NCBI GenBank assembly: GCA_025765595.1
Contig: JAIVFH010000036.1
Location: forward strand, 124,001 to 188,000
From: Obelidium mucronatum
Lineage: Eukaryota > Chytridiomycota > Chytridiomycetes > Chytridiales > Chytriomycetaceae
Direction: 5' to 3'
DNA length: 64,000 bases
Below, piece by piece: positions 32,130 through 44,113 of this stretch. The position numbers and the translations under genes were made by a program. Positions within the stretch are counted from its first letter, which is position 1, and each line of letters opens with the position of its first letter. Below the pieces are notes generated by a model. It was not told where the DNA came from, ran no database searches, and saw only the letters and a program-made list of their open reading frames with translations.

Positions 32130-34980
32130 TCACACTCCCCGTCGCGTCACAACAGCAGCCTCTTTATCATCATCCTCTTCATCTTCACTTTCATCCTCTT
32201 CTTCGCCATCCGTTTCCTCGCTTTCACTATCTCCCTCAGTTTCTTCCTCCTCAATCAACCCCGCCGCCTTTTTCCGCTTCTGTTTTGCCGCGATTTCCTT
32301 CATTCGCAATTGCATCAACGCAAACTCGATCGCTTCATTGCTAGTTTGCGGAACGGTTCGGATCTCCTCGGGTCTCGGCATCATGGAGGTCTGCGGCGGC
32401 TGTGGCGGCTGTGGCGGCGGCGGCAGTGGGACTTGTGGTGGTGCTCCTGCCGGCGGCGGCGGCGACGAAAGCTGCTGCATGTGCTGTTGTTGCTGGATCT
32501 GGGAAGGACTGACTTGATGGTATTGTTGCTGTTGTTGTTGTTTTTGCTTTTGCTGTTGGTGGTGGGCAGCACTGTTGCGTCTACCAACAGCACCACCAGC
32601 ACCACCAGCACCACCACCGCTTCCAACACTGAGGCCAGGTTGTAAAAGACCAGGGCTACCAGCGGCGTCGATGCGATCTTCAAAGTTCAATTGCGTGTTG
32701 TTGCTTGGTGTTGCACTCTTGTGGCTGCTGCTGTTGTTGATGTTGTTGTTGTTGCTCGTCGTTGTTGTTGCTGTTGTGGTTGTGGTTGTGGTTGTTGCTG
32801 TTGTCCCCATAGTGTTGTAAGCTAACGGCAGGATATTGCCAAGTGGGCTCGTGTTGGGACTTGCTCCGCCCCCGCTTCCACCTCCAATTGAGGAGGTGAA
32901 TCTGTCCATGAGAGAATGCTTTGGTGGGGACATGAGAGGTGCTGTTCCAGGCGCGCTACCAATGTTGTAGCGGGATAATGATGATGCGGATAACTGTTGT
33001 TGTTGGTGTTGTTGGTGTTGTTGTGGTTGTTGTTGTTGTTGTTGTGTTTGTAATGGCTGAGGCTTCTCTTTTCTGATTGACGGCTTTGCTGTAAGTTGGA
33101 CTAATGGAGTACTTGACTGTTGTGAGTAGAAGGATGACGGCGGTGGAGATTGAGATGGGGCCGTATGATCATCAGAGACATGCGCTTCTCGAGCAGATGG
33201 CTTTCTGTTGATTTGGCGGGATGGCTCAGAGACAACGGTGTGGTCTATACTAAAGTCGAGGAGAGGTTTTGATGGCATGTTCCTGCCATTTGTTGGAGCA
33301 GCTGCAAGTGGGGCTGAAGCGCCAGACATGTTGCTATTGACTGAGGGTCGCGCCACTTTGCGATCAAGACTTTTGAACGGACGCGGTGTGTCATCAATCT
33401 CAAGCGAATTGGCTGAAGTGATTACTTCTGCGGATTGGGGTGGCGGTGGTTGCTGTTGCGATTGCTGATGCAAGCGAATTTTCTGCAACTGGACATTGCG
33501 ATCCAAACTACGAGAATTGATGTTGGCTTCAATGGATGATGTCGGCAGGAGTCTTCTTTCCATTCGGGATAATTCAATTGATCCCCGCTCATGCGGAACA
33601 GGTATCGATTGTCGCTGCTGGGACGGAGGCGATGGAATAGATGACGAGGACGCAGGATCAAAGAAGGAATCTTCGGAGATGGGTGGTTTCATATCCAGAT
33701 TGGTTGGAGTTTGATGGGTTGCTAAAACGGAGCGCCGTTCCAAACTCTTTCTGGCACGTTCCAAGCTGAGGTATCCTAAATCTATTACATCGTCATCACC
33801 TCCACGCTTTCGAGAAGTTGAATAATCTGGCTCCGAGGGATGGGTCAGATCTCTGGGCAGATTGGGCGGTGAAAGAGCATCACTTGTTCTACTTCGGCGA
33901 TTAATTGAAAAATATGACAGCACACCATTCTCCGGGCGTTGAGGGCTTGTAGGAAAAACAACGGGTGTCGTTGAATTGTAAGACTCGTTTGCATCGTCAT
34001 TTCGTTCATGATCTCCCCACCGAATAAGAGATCCAGGCGTGCCAGGTAAAACTTGGACACCACTTCCCAAATCCACATGAGGAGCAGAAAGCAGCCCAAT
34101 AGTTGACGACGAAGGCAGAGACACGGGCAAGGCTGTTTTGGGCGCCCCCTGTCTTGACATTGACAATGGCCCAGATAAATTTGCGAATGGGGAGCGAGTG
34201 GCAGGGGGGGATCCAGGACTCGAATGCATATCAGGAGAGGCAGTGGCGGGTGATTTTGAAGCAACCATAAAGTTTGATATGTTGAGTACAGCCGCATCCC
34301 CGGCACGCCTTTCCGGCGCTCCAGCAACTGGAGGCCGATGTTTGCCCCTCCTGAACTTCATTCCAACAAAGGCAAGACCGGCAGCAATCGCAATGACGGC
34401 AATCGAAATGACGGCAATGACGGGACCCGACAGCGATGATGAAGGGGACGCAGCCGATTCGCTAGGGACCTGCGAGGTTGACGGCGGCTGAATGCCAGCG
34501 TTGTTTGCATTGCCTCCTGGAGTCGCGGCCGTGGATTGCGGCGGCGGCGACAGCGAGGGAGACAGTGACGGTTGTTGCTGTGGTTGTTGCTCTAAACAAA
34601 AGCCAGCCGATCAGCGACGCAAAGAAAAGAAAAGAAAAGGAAACGCAGAGAAACACACCGCACACGGCGCGCACAGCGCACGCGGCGCCGTCGGCCTCGA
34701 CAGCCGTCGGCCGCACGCCGCCGTCGCCCAGCGCAGCGGACGCCAGCGCCACGGGGAAGCCGACGGGCGCGCCGCCGCAGCGGAACACCGACGTCTGGCC
34801 GAACGTCGCGGCGCACGGCGCGCCGTCGCCCGCCGGCGCGCCCTGCAGCGCAACCCCCGCGCCGAACGTCACCGCCACGCTGCGCGTCTGCGCGGGCGAC
34901 ACTGTGACGTTGACCCAGTTGAACCCCAGCAGCGGCGCCTCGCTGGTCGTGATCGTGGCGCAGCAGCTGCTTGTGCTCAT
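32130..34980 (-). CDS. single-pass membrane protein with long low-complexity cytosolic tail
   Basis: Exons 34980-34659 and 34591-32130 give 927 residues. The GC-rich N-terminal part (1-107) has Cys spaced like a small extracellular domain (CCATITTSEAP ... CAATFGQTSVFRCGG ... CAVRAVC). A Pro/Ser/Gln spacer and one membrane helix (SGPVIAVISIAVIAIAAGLAFVG) followed by KFRRGKHR come next. The remaining 740 residues are Ser/Pro/Gln/Thr-rich, with poly-Q, poly-T and an acidic end. The layout recalls fungal cell-wall sensors (Wsc/Mid2-like), but no WSC domain and no clear signal peptide are seen. The hydrophobic stretch upstream of 34980 has no ATG. Confidence 0.75.
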
Positions 34981-35474
34981 TGGTGCTTTGGTTTGGTTTC
35001 GCTTCAAGTGTTTACTCAAAGATAAAAAAGAATGAAGCCAATAACAACCCAATGCTAAAAATAATACTGTGCACTGCACTGCTCTGCGCTTAACTACATT
35101 ACACTACACTACACTACACGACACTGCCCTCGATAAATTCGCCGTCTTTGCGATCATCGATCGTACTGCAGTCCCAGCCTTCCACGACCACCTACCCAGA
35201 GGAACATGACAAGCACCAGTGGTGTGAATCGGGATAACTACTGACTAAAAAGTGTTTAAATAATAATATCGTCGCTTCTTGATTTGGGAAAGCTGTTTTT
35301 TTAAAAGTTGACTTTGGAGAATATCCGCCCGCCGGCGAGCAATTCCAAGCCTAGGTTGGTTTGGACACGCTCCAGTGAAGTGACTGTGACTGTTGATCTT
35401 ACAAGTTCTGCGTCACCAGAAACCAATTTGGTGTCAAACAAACAAACAAAATCGAATCCAAAAAAAAAATACGC
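34981..35474. promoter_or_regulatory. 494-bp divergent promoter region
   Basis: Between the membrane-protein gene and the fatty-acid hydroxylase. It contains a short repeat of CACTACACTA units (35094-35121) and AT-rich stretches around 35255-35310. No open frame is supported. Confidence 0.45.
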
Positions 35475-36900
35475 ATGCCTGCTGCCGACGAAGTCTACAC
35501 AATGGAGCAGGTGGAGGCCCACTGCACTGCCAAATCAGTGTGGGTTACATACAAAGGAAAGGGTGAGTGCTAGAGTGGAGGGGTGGTTTTGGGTGTGTGT
35601 TTGAGAGTGATGGGCAATGTGTTTGGATCTTACAAATTGGGTACTCATTGTCAACTCTCTTTGCCGCCTCTTTCCACCATCAGTCTACGACGTTACTGAG
35701 GTATAGCATAGCTTGGTTTCCATGATCGCATCTCATCAGTCGATTCTGTAGTTTGCCGTTGACCATCCAGGAGGTGCCGACTTGGTCCTTCAGCATGCAG
35801 GAACTGACATTGAAGAAGTTTTGGGAGATGAAGACTCGCATTCACACTCTGCCGCAGCTTATGAAATGCTTGATGAATACTGCATTGGAGTTTTGTCCGA
35901 TGATGGAATGAAGAAACGTCATGGTGTTTCCATGAAGCACACCGAAGAGGTTCAGAAGGGAGTGGCTTTAGGGATGGCGAAAAAATCAGACAAGTTCATT
36001 GATCCTACTAAGCCAATGTTGGCACAAGTTATCTTCAGCAAGTGGTCAAAGGACTTTTACGTTGAGCAGGTGCTGTCAATAGAATCTCCAAAAAAAACAG
36101 GTGGTCCATCGTCACTGACATCACAACTAAAAATACAGGTGCATCTTCCTCGCCAAGTGAAAGGATCTGCTCCTCTCTTTGGAAACTGGCTTGAATTCTT
36201 GTCCCTCGCTCCGTGGTATGTCATTCCCATCGTCTACATTCCAATCAGTTTGTACAACATCTACTACGCTGTTACGGAGCTGGGTCAACCTCTGTTCAAT
36301 GTTCCAATCTACTTTTCCGTTGGTTTGCTGTTGTGGACCTTTATTGAGTACTCTCTGCATCGGTTTGCATTTCATGTGGACGCTTTTCTTCCAGACCACC
36401 AGATTGCATTTACTTTGCACTTTTTGTTGCATGGAATTCACCACTTTTTGCCTATGGACAAGTATGAGCGATCATTACGTATTGTTGCTGTCGCTTTTTT
36501 GACTTATTGTTTTGTCTTTCTTAGACTGAGACTAGTGATGCCGCCAGCCCTTGGTCTTACACTATCTCTTCCAGTTTATAAAGCCGTGTTGGCGATTTTC
36601 CCGACGGGAATCAACCACCTTGTTATCGCTGGAGCTTACTGCGGATTCATGATGTACGACATGGTCCACTGTGAGTGCTGAATTGATTCTTTTCCCCTTT
36701 TCTTCTTCTTTTTTTTTCAATTACTTACTCTTGGATTTCTTTTTTTTTTTAAAGATCACTTGCATCACGCACGGCCGTTCACTGCTCACTTGCGTGCAAT
36801 GAAGACGTATCACTTGGACCACCACTACAAAAATGCGAATTTGGGTTATGGAATCACATCCAAGTTGTGGGATTACGTTTTCCAGACTGAACTGAAGTGA
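35475..36900 (+). CDS. SCS7: fatty-acid 2-hydroxylase (cytochrome b5 fusion)
   Basis: Six exons (35475-35562, 35684-35700, 35752-36069, 36139-36461, 36525-36670, 36755-36900) give 345 residues. The N-terminal cytochrome b5 domain carries the heme HPGG motif (FAVDHPGGADLV) and a second His in DSHSHSAAA. The C-terminal di-iron hydroxylase has membrane helices and the His clusters HRFAFH, HFLLHGIHH, HHARP and HLDHHYK. Scs7/FA2H adds the 2-hydroxyl to very long acyl chains of ceramide in the ER. Exon 2 is a 17-nt microexon. The intron at 36462-36524 has no in-frame stop, but its removal restores the conserved LRLVMPPA. Confidence 0.93.
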
Positions 36901-37038
36901 TTTTTGAATGGCGAAAGGGGGGGAGGGAGCAGTACTTCTTGTGTGATTTTTAAATAAATTCTTTTTTTTTTGCCTTTTTTTGATTTTTTTTTTTTCTTGA
37001 GAAAAAGTTTATTATTCACTCACAAAAAAATATCATAC

Positions 37039-37323
37039 ATGACCACTCCAACGCCCGGCGGCCGAGATGCCCATGTCAAAGAGGTATACATCTATTTAAA
37101 GTTTCTGGAAAGTGTTTGGGGCTGACAAAACCAAACACACCACAAATTGCCAAACCCGAAAATGAAAAAGCTGTCCGGGAAACTGCTCACAATGAAGTTC
37201 ATGCAACGATCCCATCAAGCAGAAGTACGAGCAAAACTCGAACAAGACCAGCAAAAGACGATATCTGAATCTCATTGGGTCATTTATTCAGACACTGTGG
37301 ATCGAGAGTCGTCTGTCGCGTAC

Positions 37324-37361
<38 letters not shown>

Positions 37362-37908
37362 TTTTCCCAACACGCCCAAAAACAAGGGCAGTTGGTGAGC
37401 AATAGAACTGAAAAAAGGCTCAAACACATGCATTTTTTTCCCCAGGACGAAACGGTTTGAAATTGATCAAAGCTACATGTCATTCACGGATACCCCGTTA
37501 GTCGGACGGAAATCCTTCAAAAACTTCAACAAAGATATTGAGGTGTGTGTGTGTGTGTGGGTGTGGGTGTGTGTGTGTTTTTCTTCTCCCCATTTACTCA
37601 ACACTTGCAAGTTTTCCTTTTAGAGTCTAGCCCAATCTCAAGAGCTACAACAACGGCTCAACAAGTCAGAAAAGGTGGACGCAAGGGAATCTCTGTCAGA
37701 TAAAGAGCTTGCAGGTCGATACAAAAGTTTGTCAACAGTAGGGGGACAGGTGGAATCGGGGAAACCGAAAACTAAGGGGAAGAAGAGAAAGTCGGTTGGT
37801 GGGGAAGGGGTACCTGGAATACCTGCTGGTGGTACCAATGATACTGAAGGCGACGAACATGGATCTTCGCAGCGGTTCAAGTTTTTGAAACCGTCTGTTG
37901 ATGAATAA
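37039..37908 (+). CDS. MPP6: M-phase phosphoprotein 6 / exosome cofactor
   Basis: Exons 37039-37083, 37171-37319, 37446-37542 and 37624-37908 give 191 residues. The family signature LSGKLLTMKFMQR is followed by a conserved SYMSFTDTPLVGRKSFKNFNKDIE, which aligns with the GRMSFRGFNPEVE block of human MPP6, and DKELAGRYKSL. Mpp6 bridges the nuclear RNA exosome to Mtr4 and binds U-rich RNA. Intron 2 holds a 35-nt T-run (37326-37360), and intron 3 begins inside a GT-repeat. This and DIS3L2 are the two RNA-decay genes of the window. Confidence 0.88.
37326..37360. repeat. 35-nt poly-T in MPP6 intron 2
   Basis: Uninterrupted T-run a few bases after the 5' splice site and about 85 nt before the 3' splice site, so it is not a normal polypyrimidine tract position. 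Confidence 0.9.
37543..37579. repeat. GT microsatellite at the start of MPP6 intron 3
   Basis: About 18 imperfect GT units. The first unit doubles as the 5' splice site, so donor choice may be slippery. Confidence 0.85.
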
Positions 37909-38046
37909 AAAACTGCCGATAAACTGTATCGAAACATTTCTCAATCACAAACACGTAATTCAACAGCATTGCATATTGAGTTAATATAAAATTGCCATCA
38001 TATTGTTATGGTCGCGGTTGCCACGATTTTCCCACATTGTCCGCGC

Positions 38047-38108
38047 GTGTGGTGGAGCCCTTTTGCGCACTTTGCAGTTCCACACCCCATCAAAAAACTG
38101 CATAAAAA
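38047..38108 (+). promoter_or_regulatory. promoter block of E2/F-box gene copy 1
   Basis: Three short blocks are shared, in order, with the region upstream of copy 2 (59996-60066): GTGTGGTGGAG, then CACTTTGCAGTTCCACA (last base varies), then the TATA-like AACTGCATAAAAAG, which lies about 60 nt before the ATG. The sequences between them differ, so the blocks look functionally kept. Confidence 0.6.
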
Positions 38109-38164
38109 GCCAAATGTGCAGCACTTCATCACAAAACACAACAGCTCCTCACAATTAGCAAGCA

Positions 38165-40359
38165 ATGCCAGCTCAGACTACTGCTACCCAGCCAACGACC
38201 CCAACCACCCGTAGAATTATGCGCGAGTTGCGTGAGCTGGAAGCAAGCCCCCTCCCAGGAATTACAGTCCATGTCAACGACAACGACATGACTTCTCTGT
38301 GTGTGAAGATGGTTCCTCAGGAAGGGGCGTACGAAGGCCTTCCACTGCACTTGAAGGCCGACTTGTCTGGATACCCATCCGGCAGCCCAAAAGTCGTCTT
38401 GAACACTCCCATGAAGCATCCAAACGTGTTTCCTGGATGGGAGGAGGGAGGAGCGTACATCTGCTGTGACATCTTGAAGGGGAAACTGGTGACGGATTCT
38501 CAGGGACGCGTCTCGGGATACTCTCCAGCCTACTCTCTGGGAACTATCCTGTTGCAGCTCATGAGCTTCTTTTCAGCAAAGAATATTGAACAGGATTATG
38601 AGGGGATGAGAACAAACAACGCTGGTAATTCCCAGCGTGGAAATTTGGCGCGGATCATCAACCAATACAGCTGCAAGTGCTGTGGATATGTGGGCTCTCG
38701 GCTCGTTGCGATTGAATACGTTCAAAACTCTCCCCCCTCCAGTCCTGCCTCTTCTACAGCAGGATCAACAGCATTGGAAATGCGATCAAGATGCCAGTGC
38801 AAAATCGTACACACCTGTGGACGCTTCAAAAACTCTGGAGACAAGACACCAATGCACGCTCCAAACTTGTCAATCAAATATACCATGAAGGAGGCACCGG
38901 TTGACGAGACAGCAGTCGAGACACAAAAACGCGCGAGCTTGGCGGCAGCAACACTTGGGGCTTTGCCGATTGAACTGATTTTGGAGATTGCAAGCCACAT
39001 GTCCATGGAGGACTTGATAAAACTTGGTCGGTCTTCAGCCGACTTTGCCCAAATTATCCAAAACTTCAACTTGATCACCAAACACGATCAAAAGTGTTTC
39101 TATTACAAAACCAACACGCAGGAATCTACCTTGGGTACATATCACATCTCTTTTCTCTTTTTATCAAATTAAATTAATCGTGTTCGCCAGGTGTGGGTGT
39201 TTGGGTTGCTTCTGCTGGTCGGAACCGCGACATGAAACCTGTTGACTTTGACCTTCTCAGTCACGAAGCCTTCGTCAATGAAAAGGTTCGGCAAACCGTT
39301 TGGGGACAGAGCTTTACCCACTTCTTGCCGCTTGCTTTGACTCCAGAGCATTTCGAAAAGGCTCTGCCGTTGCTCAGATCTACGCTCATGGAACTCGACT
39401 TTGGTAGAGGAGCGGTGCGTAGTTTTAGTCCAGACATTGCGCTCCATGTCTTGTCCAAACTCATGAATCTGATGGTTGTGGACTTGATGAAAACTTGCGA
39501 CGCGGATTCTACTTTCACTCAGTCGCTGGCACCGAAATACGAATACATCAACGGAAGATATGAGATGGTGGTTCCTGTGCCAGCCAAAACAAAGCTGATT
39601 GCTTCAGAGAAGGCTCTGATTGGATACTCTCAGCTTCTCCATCTTCTTCTTTCGTACTGCAACCGATACCCAGATTTGGTCACCTACGCAGAGAACCGGT
39701 TGGCCACGTTTTTGGTCAACAAAAACAGTCGAGGCAAGCGCGAATGTCCCAACCTTGGAGAGTTCATTATCCTTCTCTTCTGTCAGGACAAGTACACTTG
39801 GAAGCAGCTGGCAGTGCCTATTTTCCGTGAAGCTTCTATCCGCAACGTGGTATGGATGTTGGATCCAAAACACGGAAACAAGCCATCCTTGTGTCTTGTT
39901 GAAGGCGCTCAGGTCTCGGATTTCCGACTCAAGGAGACCTTTTCTGCGCAGCAAACGTCACTGCGACTTCTCATGTTCCAGGTTTTGTTCATGCGCCGGC
40001 TCGGAATCTCGTCAAAATCGTCATCTGAATTGTTGGCGGAGCTGAATGGAAGCTATGGCTACCCGCACCCGTCTCTGGCGACCAAAATCGTGCAAGACAT
40101 CAAGGGGATTTACAAGGTGGATTCGTTCGATGCTTTTCTTTCGTGCATTGAAATTCCGGTGCCTTCCAAAGCATACTTTTGCGACTTGTTGAAGGAGTCG
40201 ATTTCGTTGTCACTTAAGCGAAAGTATCACGAATGCCGGTACTCTTGGGATCAGTTGAAGGTGTTGAGAATGGAGGCGGATCCCAGCTACCCACAGTCAC
40301 AGCAGCTGAAGCAGAATGTGGGCGAATTCCAAAGAAACTTGAGCTTTTTTAAATTTTGA
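38165..40359 (+). CDS. ubiquitin-conjugating (E2) fold fused to F-box, copy 1
   Basis: Exons 38165-39134 and 39191-40359 give 712 residues. Residues about 15-148 form an E2/UBC fold: RRIMRELREL start, the HPN-type motif at KHPNVFPGW, the active-site-like block AYICCDIL (C100 aligned with the catalytic Cys) and GYSPAYSLGTILLQLMSFF. A Cys-rich linker follows (CKCC at 170-173, CQC and TC at 210-218), possibly zinc-binding. An F-box (about 264-310) starts LGALPIELILEIASHMSMEDL. The last 388 residues are helical-looking and match nothing I know. An E2 joined to an F-box could place conjugating activity directly in an SCF-type complex; this is inference. Copy 2 is at 60116-62332. Confidence 0.85.
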
Positions 40360-40483
40360 GAGTATACAATAAATATTAACTTTTATATTAGACTTTTTTT
40401 GTTCAGGTTGATAAGCCATTATTCCTTTGAGTTTTCTAGATATTGGGCTTTCCAATTTTGGCCACACTCAACTTGCCACAAAA

Positions 40484-42249
40484 ATGGCGCTGATATCAAT
40501 GCCTTCCCCCGAAGAACCAAAGCTCAAGCGGCGACTTGAAGCTCGTCATCTTGAAATGATTGCAATTGGGGGAGCCATTGGAACCGGTCTTCTCCTCCGA
40601 TCCGGAACCGCTATTTCGTCATCCGGCCCTGTCGGTGCTTTACTGTGTTTCGCAATCGTTGGACTGCAAGTAAGAAATAAATCCTTCCTACAACAACGTC
40701 CGTATGAATGCCAACAGATTCTTTCTTGTCGCTGGGAAGGTTTTTGGAGTGTCGGCTGGAATCGGAGAAATGGCGACCCTTCTTCCGATTGACGGTGGAT
40801 TTTCTCAGTTCCCTTCACGATTCGTACATCCTTCCCTTGGGTTTGCTACAGGGTAACGATGAAAAGCTGGTTGGTTTTTTTCGAAGGTTCTTTCTGACAG
40901 TTTTCCCCAGGTGGATGTATTTCATTACTTGGGTCTTGACCATTGCTGCTGAAATGGCTGGTGTTGCTGGATTAATGAGCTTCTGGGTGTCTACCTCGAC
41001 AATTCAACCTTGGATTTGGTCACTTGCGTATTTGGCACCTTTGGCATTTCTGAACCTGTTTCCAGTGAAGGGATTCGCAGAAGTCGAATTCGTGCTATGT
41101 ATCCTAAAAATAGCGTCTATTGTTGTATTCCTCGTCATTGGTTTGGTTGTCTGGTTTGGGGCCAATGACACACATCGGCCGCTGTGGTTCACAAACTGGG
41201 CGCCAGCCATGAAGGGGGACAATTCGGTCGATCTCTTTCTAAGAATTGCGAAAAACTTTACAACTGCATTTTTTGCATACGGAGGGACCGAGCTTGTGGG
41301 GTTAACTGCTGGAGAAGCCGTTAATCCCCGGAAGTCTGTTCCTCGAGCGATAAATGGAACATTTATACGTATTTTAATATTCTACCTGGGATCGTTGCTT
41401 GTCGTTGGTCTGATTTTGCCACCGGACAGTACGTTCCTGCTCGCTCCTGACGTGACAAAGTCTCCCTTTGTTTACGCCTTCAAATCAGTTGGCATTCTTC
41501 CTGCCGCAGACATTATGAACGCCATTATCATTGTTGCTGCTGTATCCGCTGCAAATTCTTCCATCTATGCGTGTGCGAGGACGTTGATGCGTCTTGCGGA
41601 TGAAGGGAGCGCTCACCGCATCTTCTCTAAGGTTACAAAAGGCGGTGTTCCAATCAATGCCGTCATTCTATGTATATTTGTATCTCTTGGGTCGATTGGA
41701 ATAGCCTACTCTGCTGGCCCCAACGGATCAGTACACGTCTTCAACTGGCTGGCTGGTTTCATTTCGTACGGGGTCATGATTGCCTGGATGGTCATGTCAT
41801 TTACTCATATTCGATTCAGAAACGGGTATCTGGCTCAAGGAAGGAAAGTGGAAGAGTTGCCATATATAGCGCCCTACTTTCCATACGTGGATTACATTTC
41901 GTTATACATTGGTACAGTTGTGACTATATGTTGGGTGTTTTCCTCGCTTTATACCAATGGGAAGCCGCGAGACGAGTTTTTTAACCTTCCTTGGTTAATG
42001 GCCAATTCATGGTTGTACTGTGGAGTGCCTCTTTCTTTCGGGTTGCTGTTTGGACATGGCCTCATTTACCACCGGAAAGCGATAGGAGAGGCCAATGTGT
42101 GGTGGGCGTTGGTGCGATATGATGAAATGGACTTTGACACGGGGCGTGTCAAGGAAACTGAAGCAGAGTTGGAGGAAATCGAGTTGACCCACAAGCGTCC
42201 TCATGGAATGAAAGAATGGGGACGGAGAGTTTTGTACAAACTATTTTGA
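40484..42249 (+). CDS. amino-acid permease, YAT/APC family
   Basis: Exons 40484-40669, 40740-40852 and 40911-42249 give 545 residues with about 12 membrane helices. Family landmarks: KRRLEARHLEMIAIGGAIGTGLLLRSG at helix 1 (unwound GAIGTG substrate site), GEMATLLPIDGGF, FAYGGTELVGLTAGEAVNPRKSVPRAI at helix 6, and SSIYACARTLMRLADEGSAHRIF. This is the plasma-membrane proton-coupled transporter family of fungi (TC 2.A.3.10); the amino-acid preference is not readable from sequence. It follows E2/F-box copy 1 head-to-tail by 124 bp. Confidence 0.92.
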
Positions 42250-42466
42250 AGGAAACCGAAAAAATATATATATAAAGATAAAGTCTATTTTGTTTGATCT
42301 GTTGCATTTCGGCTGATTTCGGAACCTTGTTCTTTACAACACACGGAGGGATTCGGGGCTCTGATACGAGTAGATCCGTTAACTTTTTGTATTCCGAATG
42401 AATCACTTGTGTGGCACTTTTTGGCCATGAGCAAAGAATCTGAAAATAGATAAAAAATTTGGCCAA

Positions 42467-44113
42467 ATGGCTTCCACGAACTTGCAGCAAATGATACAAC
42501 AAAGCGCGAAACATCTTCAGACGCAAGTGTCTCTGAAACAAATGGTTGAATTTGGTGATTATCGGCTGCTTGTATTCCTTCTGCTCTATGCTCACTGGAT
42601 TGGATAGGTCGTGCACCCTCACAAAACACTATACTACGGTCTGCACAGTTTCTTCATCACGAACTACCAATCCGCTTAGCCAGGAGAGTCGTTGAGCTTG
42701 AGAACCTACCCTACAACTTGTCGAAAATGCAGTCTGTTCAGAAAGTGGCCAACTGGTATTCACAGAGCTACAACGACCTTATCAATTTTCCATCGCCAGA
42801 AGAGTTTGGAATCCCTAAATCTATGCTGAGAGATATTTCTGCGCGGGAAGAAGAAGGCGTCTCGAAAACAGATACCGAAGGTTTGGATCGAATGAGTCAC
42901 ATCGAATCTGATTTCTATTCTTATCCATTCTTCTCTCTTTCTCTCTCTCTTTTTTATATGAATCAATACAGCAAGAAAACAAGTAGAAAAGAAACTTCCT
43001 CCAGAAGTCATTGCGTACAACTCAAAGTTTGTTGACTGTATCGAGAATATCAAGAAACGACACGATCCAGTTGCCATCACTATGGCGCAAGGAATACAAG
43101 AACTGAAACAGATTTGGAAAGAAACCAAGTCAAATCCAATCTTGACTCCATCTGCAAAACCGTATGATATCACATCCAGCGCTTTTCGTGTCACACGTCC
43201 TTCCATGTATCCACCCAACGTCATGAAAAATGCACAGGCAGTTCAGAATCTGCTCCCCACGGATCTGCAATCTTTTTTGGATCGATTCTACATGTCCAGA
43301 ATCGGAATTCGTATGTTGATTGGACAGCATGTTGCACTCTCGAAAGCATCTATGGAAGGAGCCGTATCATCTGACTATGTTGGAATCATTTGTACTAACA
43401 CTTCTATCCGAGACATTGTTACCCAAGCCGCTGATAATGCACAGTCTGTTTTACAAGTATAAAATCCACCACAATTGATTTTATTCCGAATTGTCTTTTT
43501 TAACTGAGCAAACTTTTCTTCTTCAGGATTCATTTGGTGTATTCAGCCCTCCCGAAATCAAACTAGTTATTGCAGGCAGTAGCAAGGTTGATGCTGCGGT
43601 CAACGACATTGAGTTCATGTATGTGCCTTCTCACCTGCACCACATGCTCTTTGAGCTCCTCAAGAACTCTCTCCGCGCCATCGTTGAAACTCATGGTTTG
43701 GATGCGGATGGTGACTATCCTGCAATCAAAGTCATTGTAGCACAAGGCAAAGAAGACATTACCATCAAAATTTCAGACGAAGGTGGAGGTATTCCAAGAA
43801 GTGGGATGCCTTTGATTTGGACATATTTGTACACAACTGCTGAACAGCAAGGTATGGGAGATGAAGGAATGTCACATGGCGGCGATCATAGAGCACCAAT
43901 GGCTGGGTGAGTTGATTCCTTTTATTCGTAACATCTTTTCGCTGTGTTGCTGAATGATGGCTTTGTAGTTTCGGATACGGTCTTCCTCTGAGTCGACTTT
44001 ATGCACGCTACTTTGGCGGGGATTTGAAATTGATCAGTATGGATGGTTACGGAACAGATGCATATTTGCACTTGAATCGCTTGAGTGATAGTGAGGAGCC
44101 TTTGCCGTATTGA
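42467..44113 (+). CDS. mitochondrial PDK/BCKDK-family protein kinase
   Basis: Exons 42467-42554, 42608-42880, 42972-43456, 43527-43906 and 43969-44113 give 456 residues. The PDK N-domain is clear ([46 protein letters not shown]). The GHKL ATPase domain has the N-box [21 protein letters not shown]1 [11 protein letters not shown] and G2 [18 protein letters not shown]. These kinases phosphorylate and inactivate pyruvate or branched-chain dehydrogenase E1-alpha in the matrix. The N-terminus [18 protein letters not shown] is a plausible amphipathic targeting helix. Exon 1 was found by its PDK-like SLKQMVEFG and the clean join to the next exon. Confidence 0.93.

Noticed and set aside
34981..35079. 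Signal-peptide-like extension (hydrophobic, in frame) upstream of the membrane protein
   Set aside because: No ATG begins it (only GTG), so initiation at 34980 is preferred unless an upstream exon exists.
40684..40739. Alternative acceptor at 40719 adding FFLVAGK-like residues to the permease
   Set aside because: It would break the phase with the only good donor (40670), and the shorter join matches permease spacing.
42149..42622. Minus-strand frame of 157 codons between permease and PDK genes
   Set aside because: It overlaps the permease 3' end and PDK exons 1-2, which have clear family matches on the + strand; it also lacks an ATG start.
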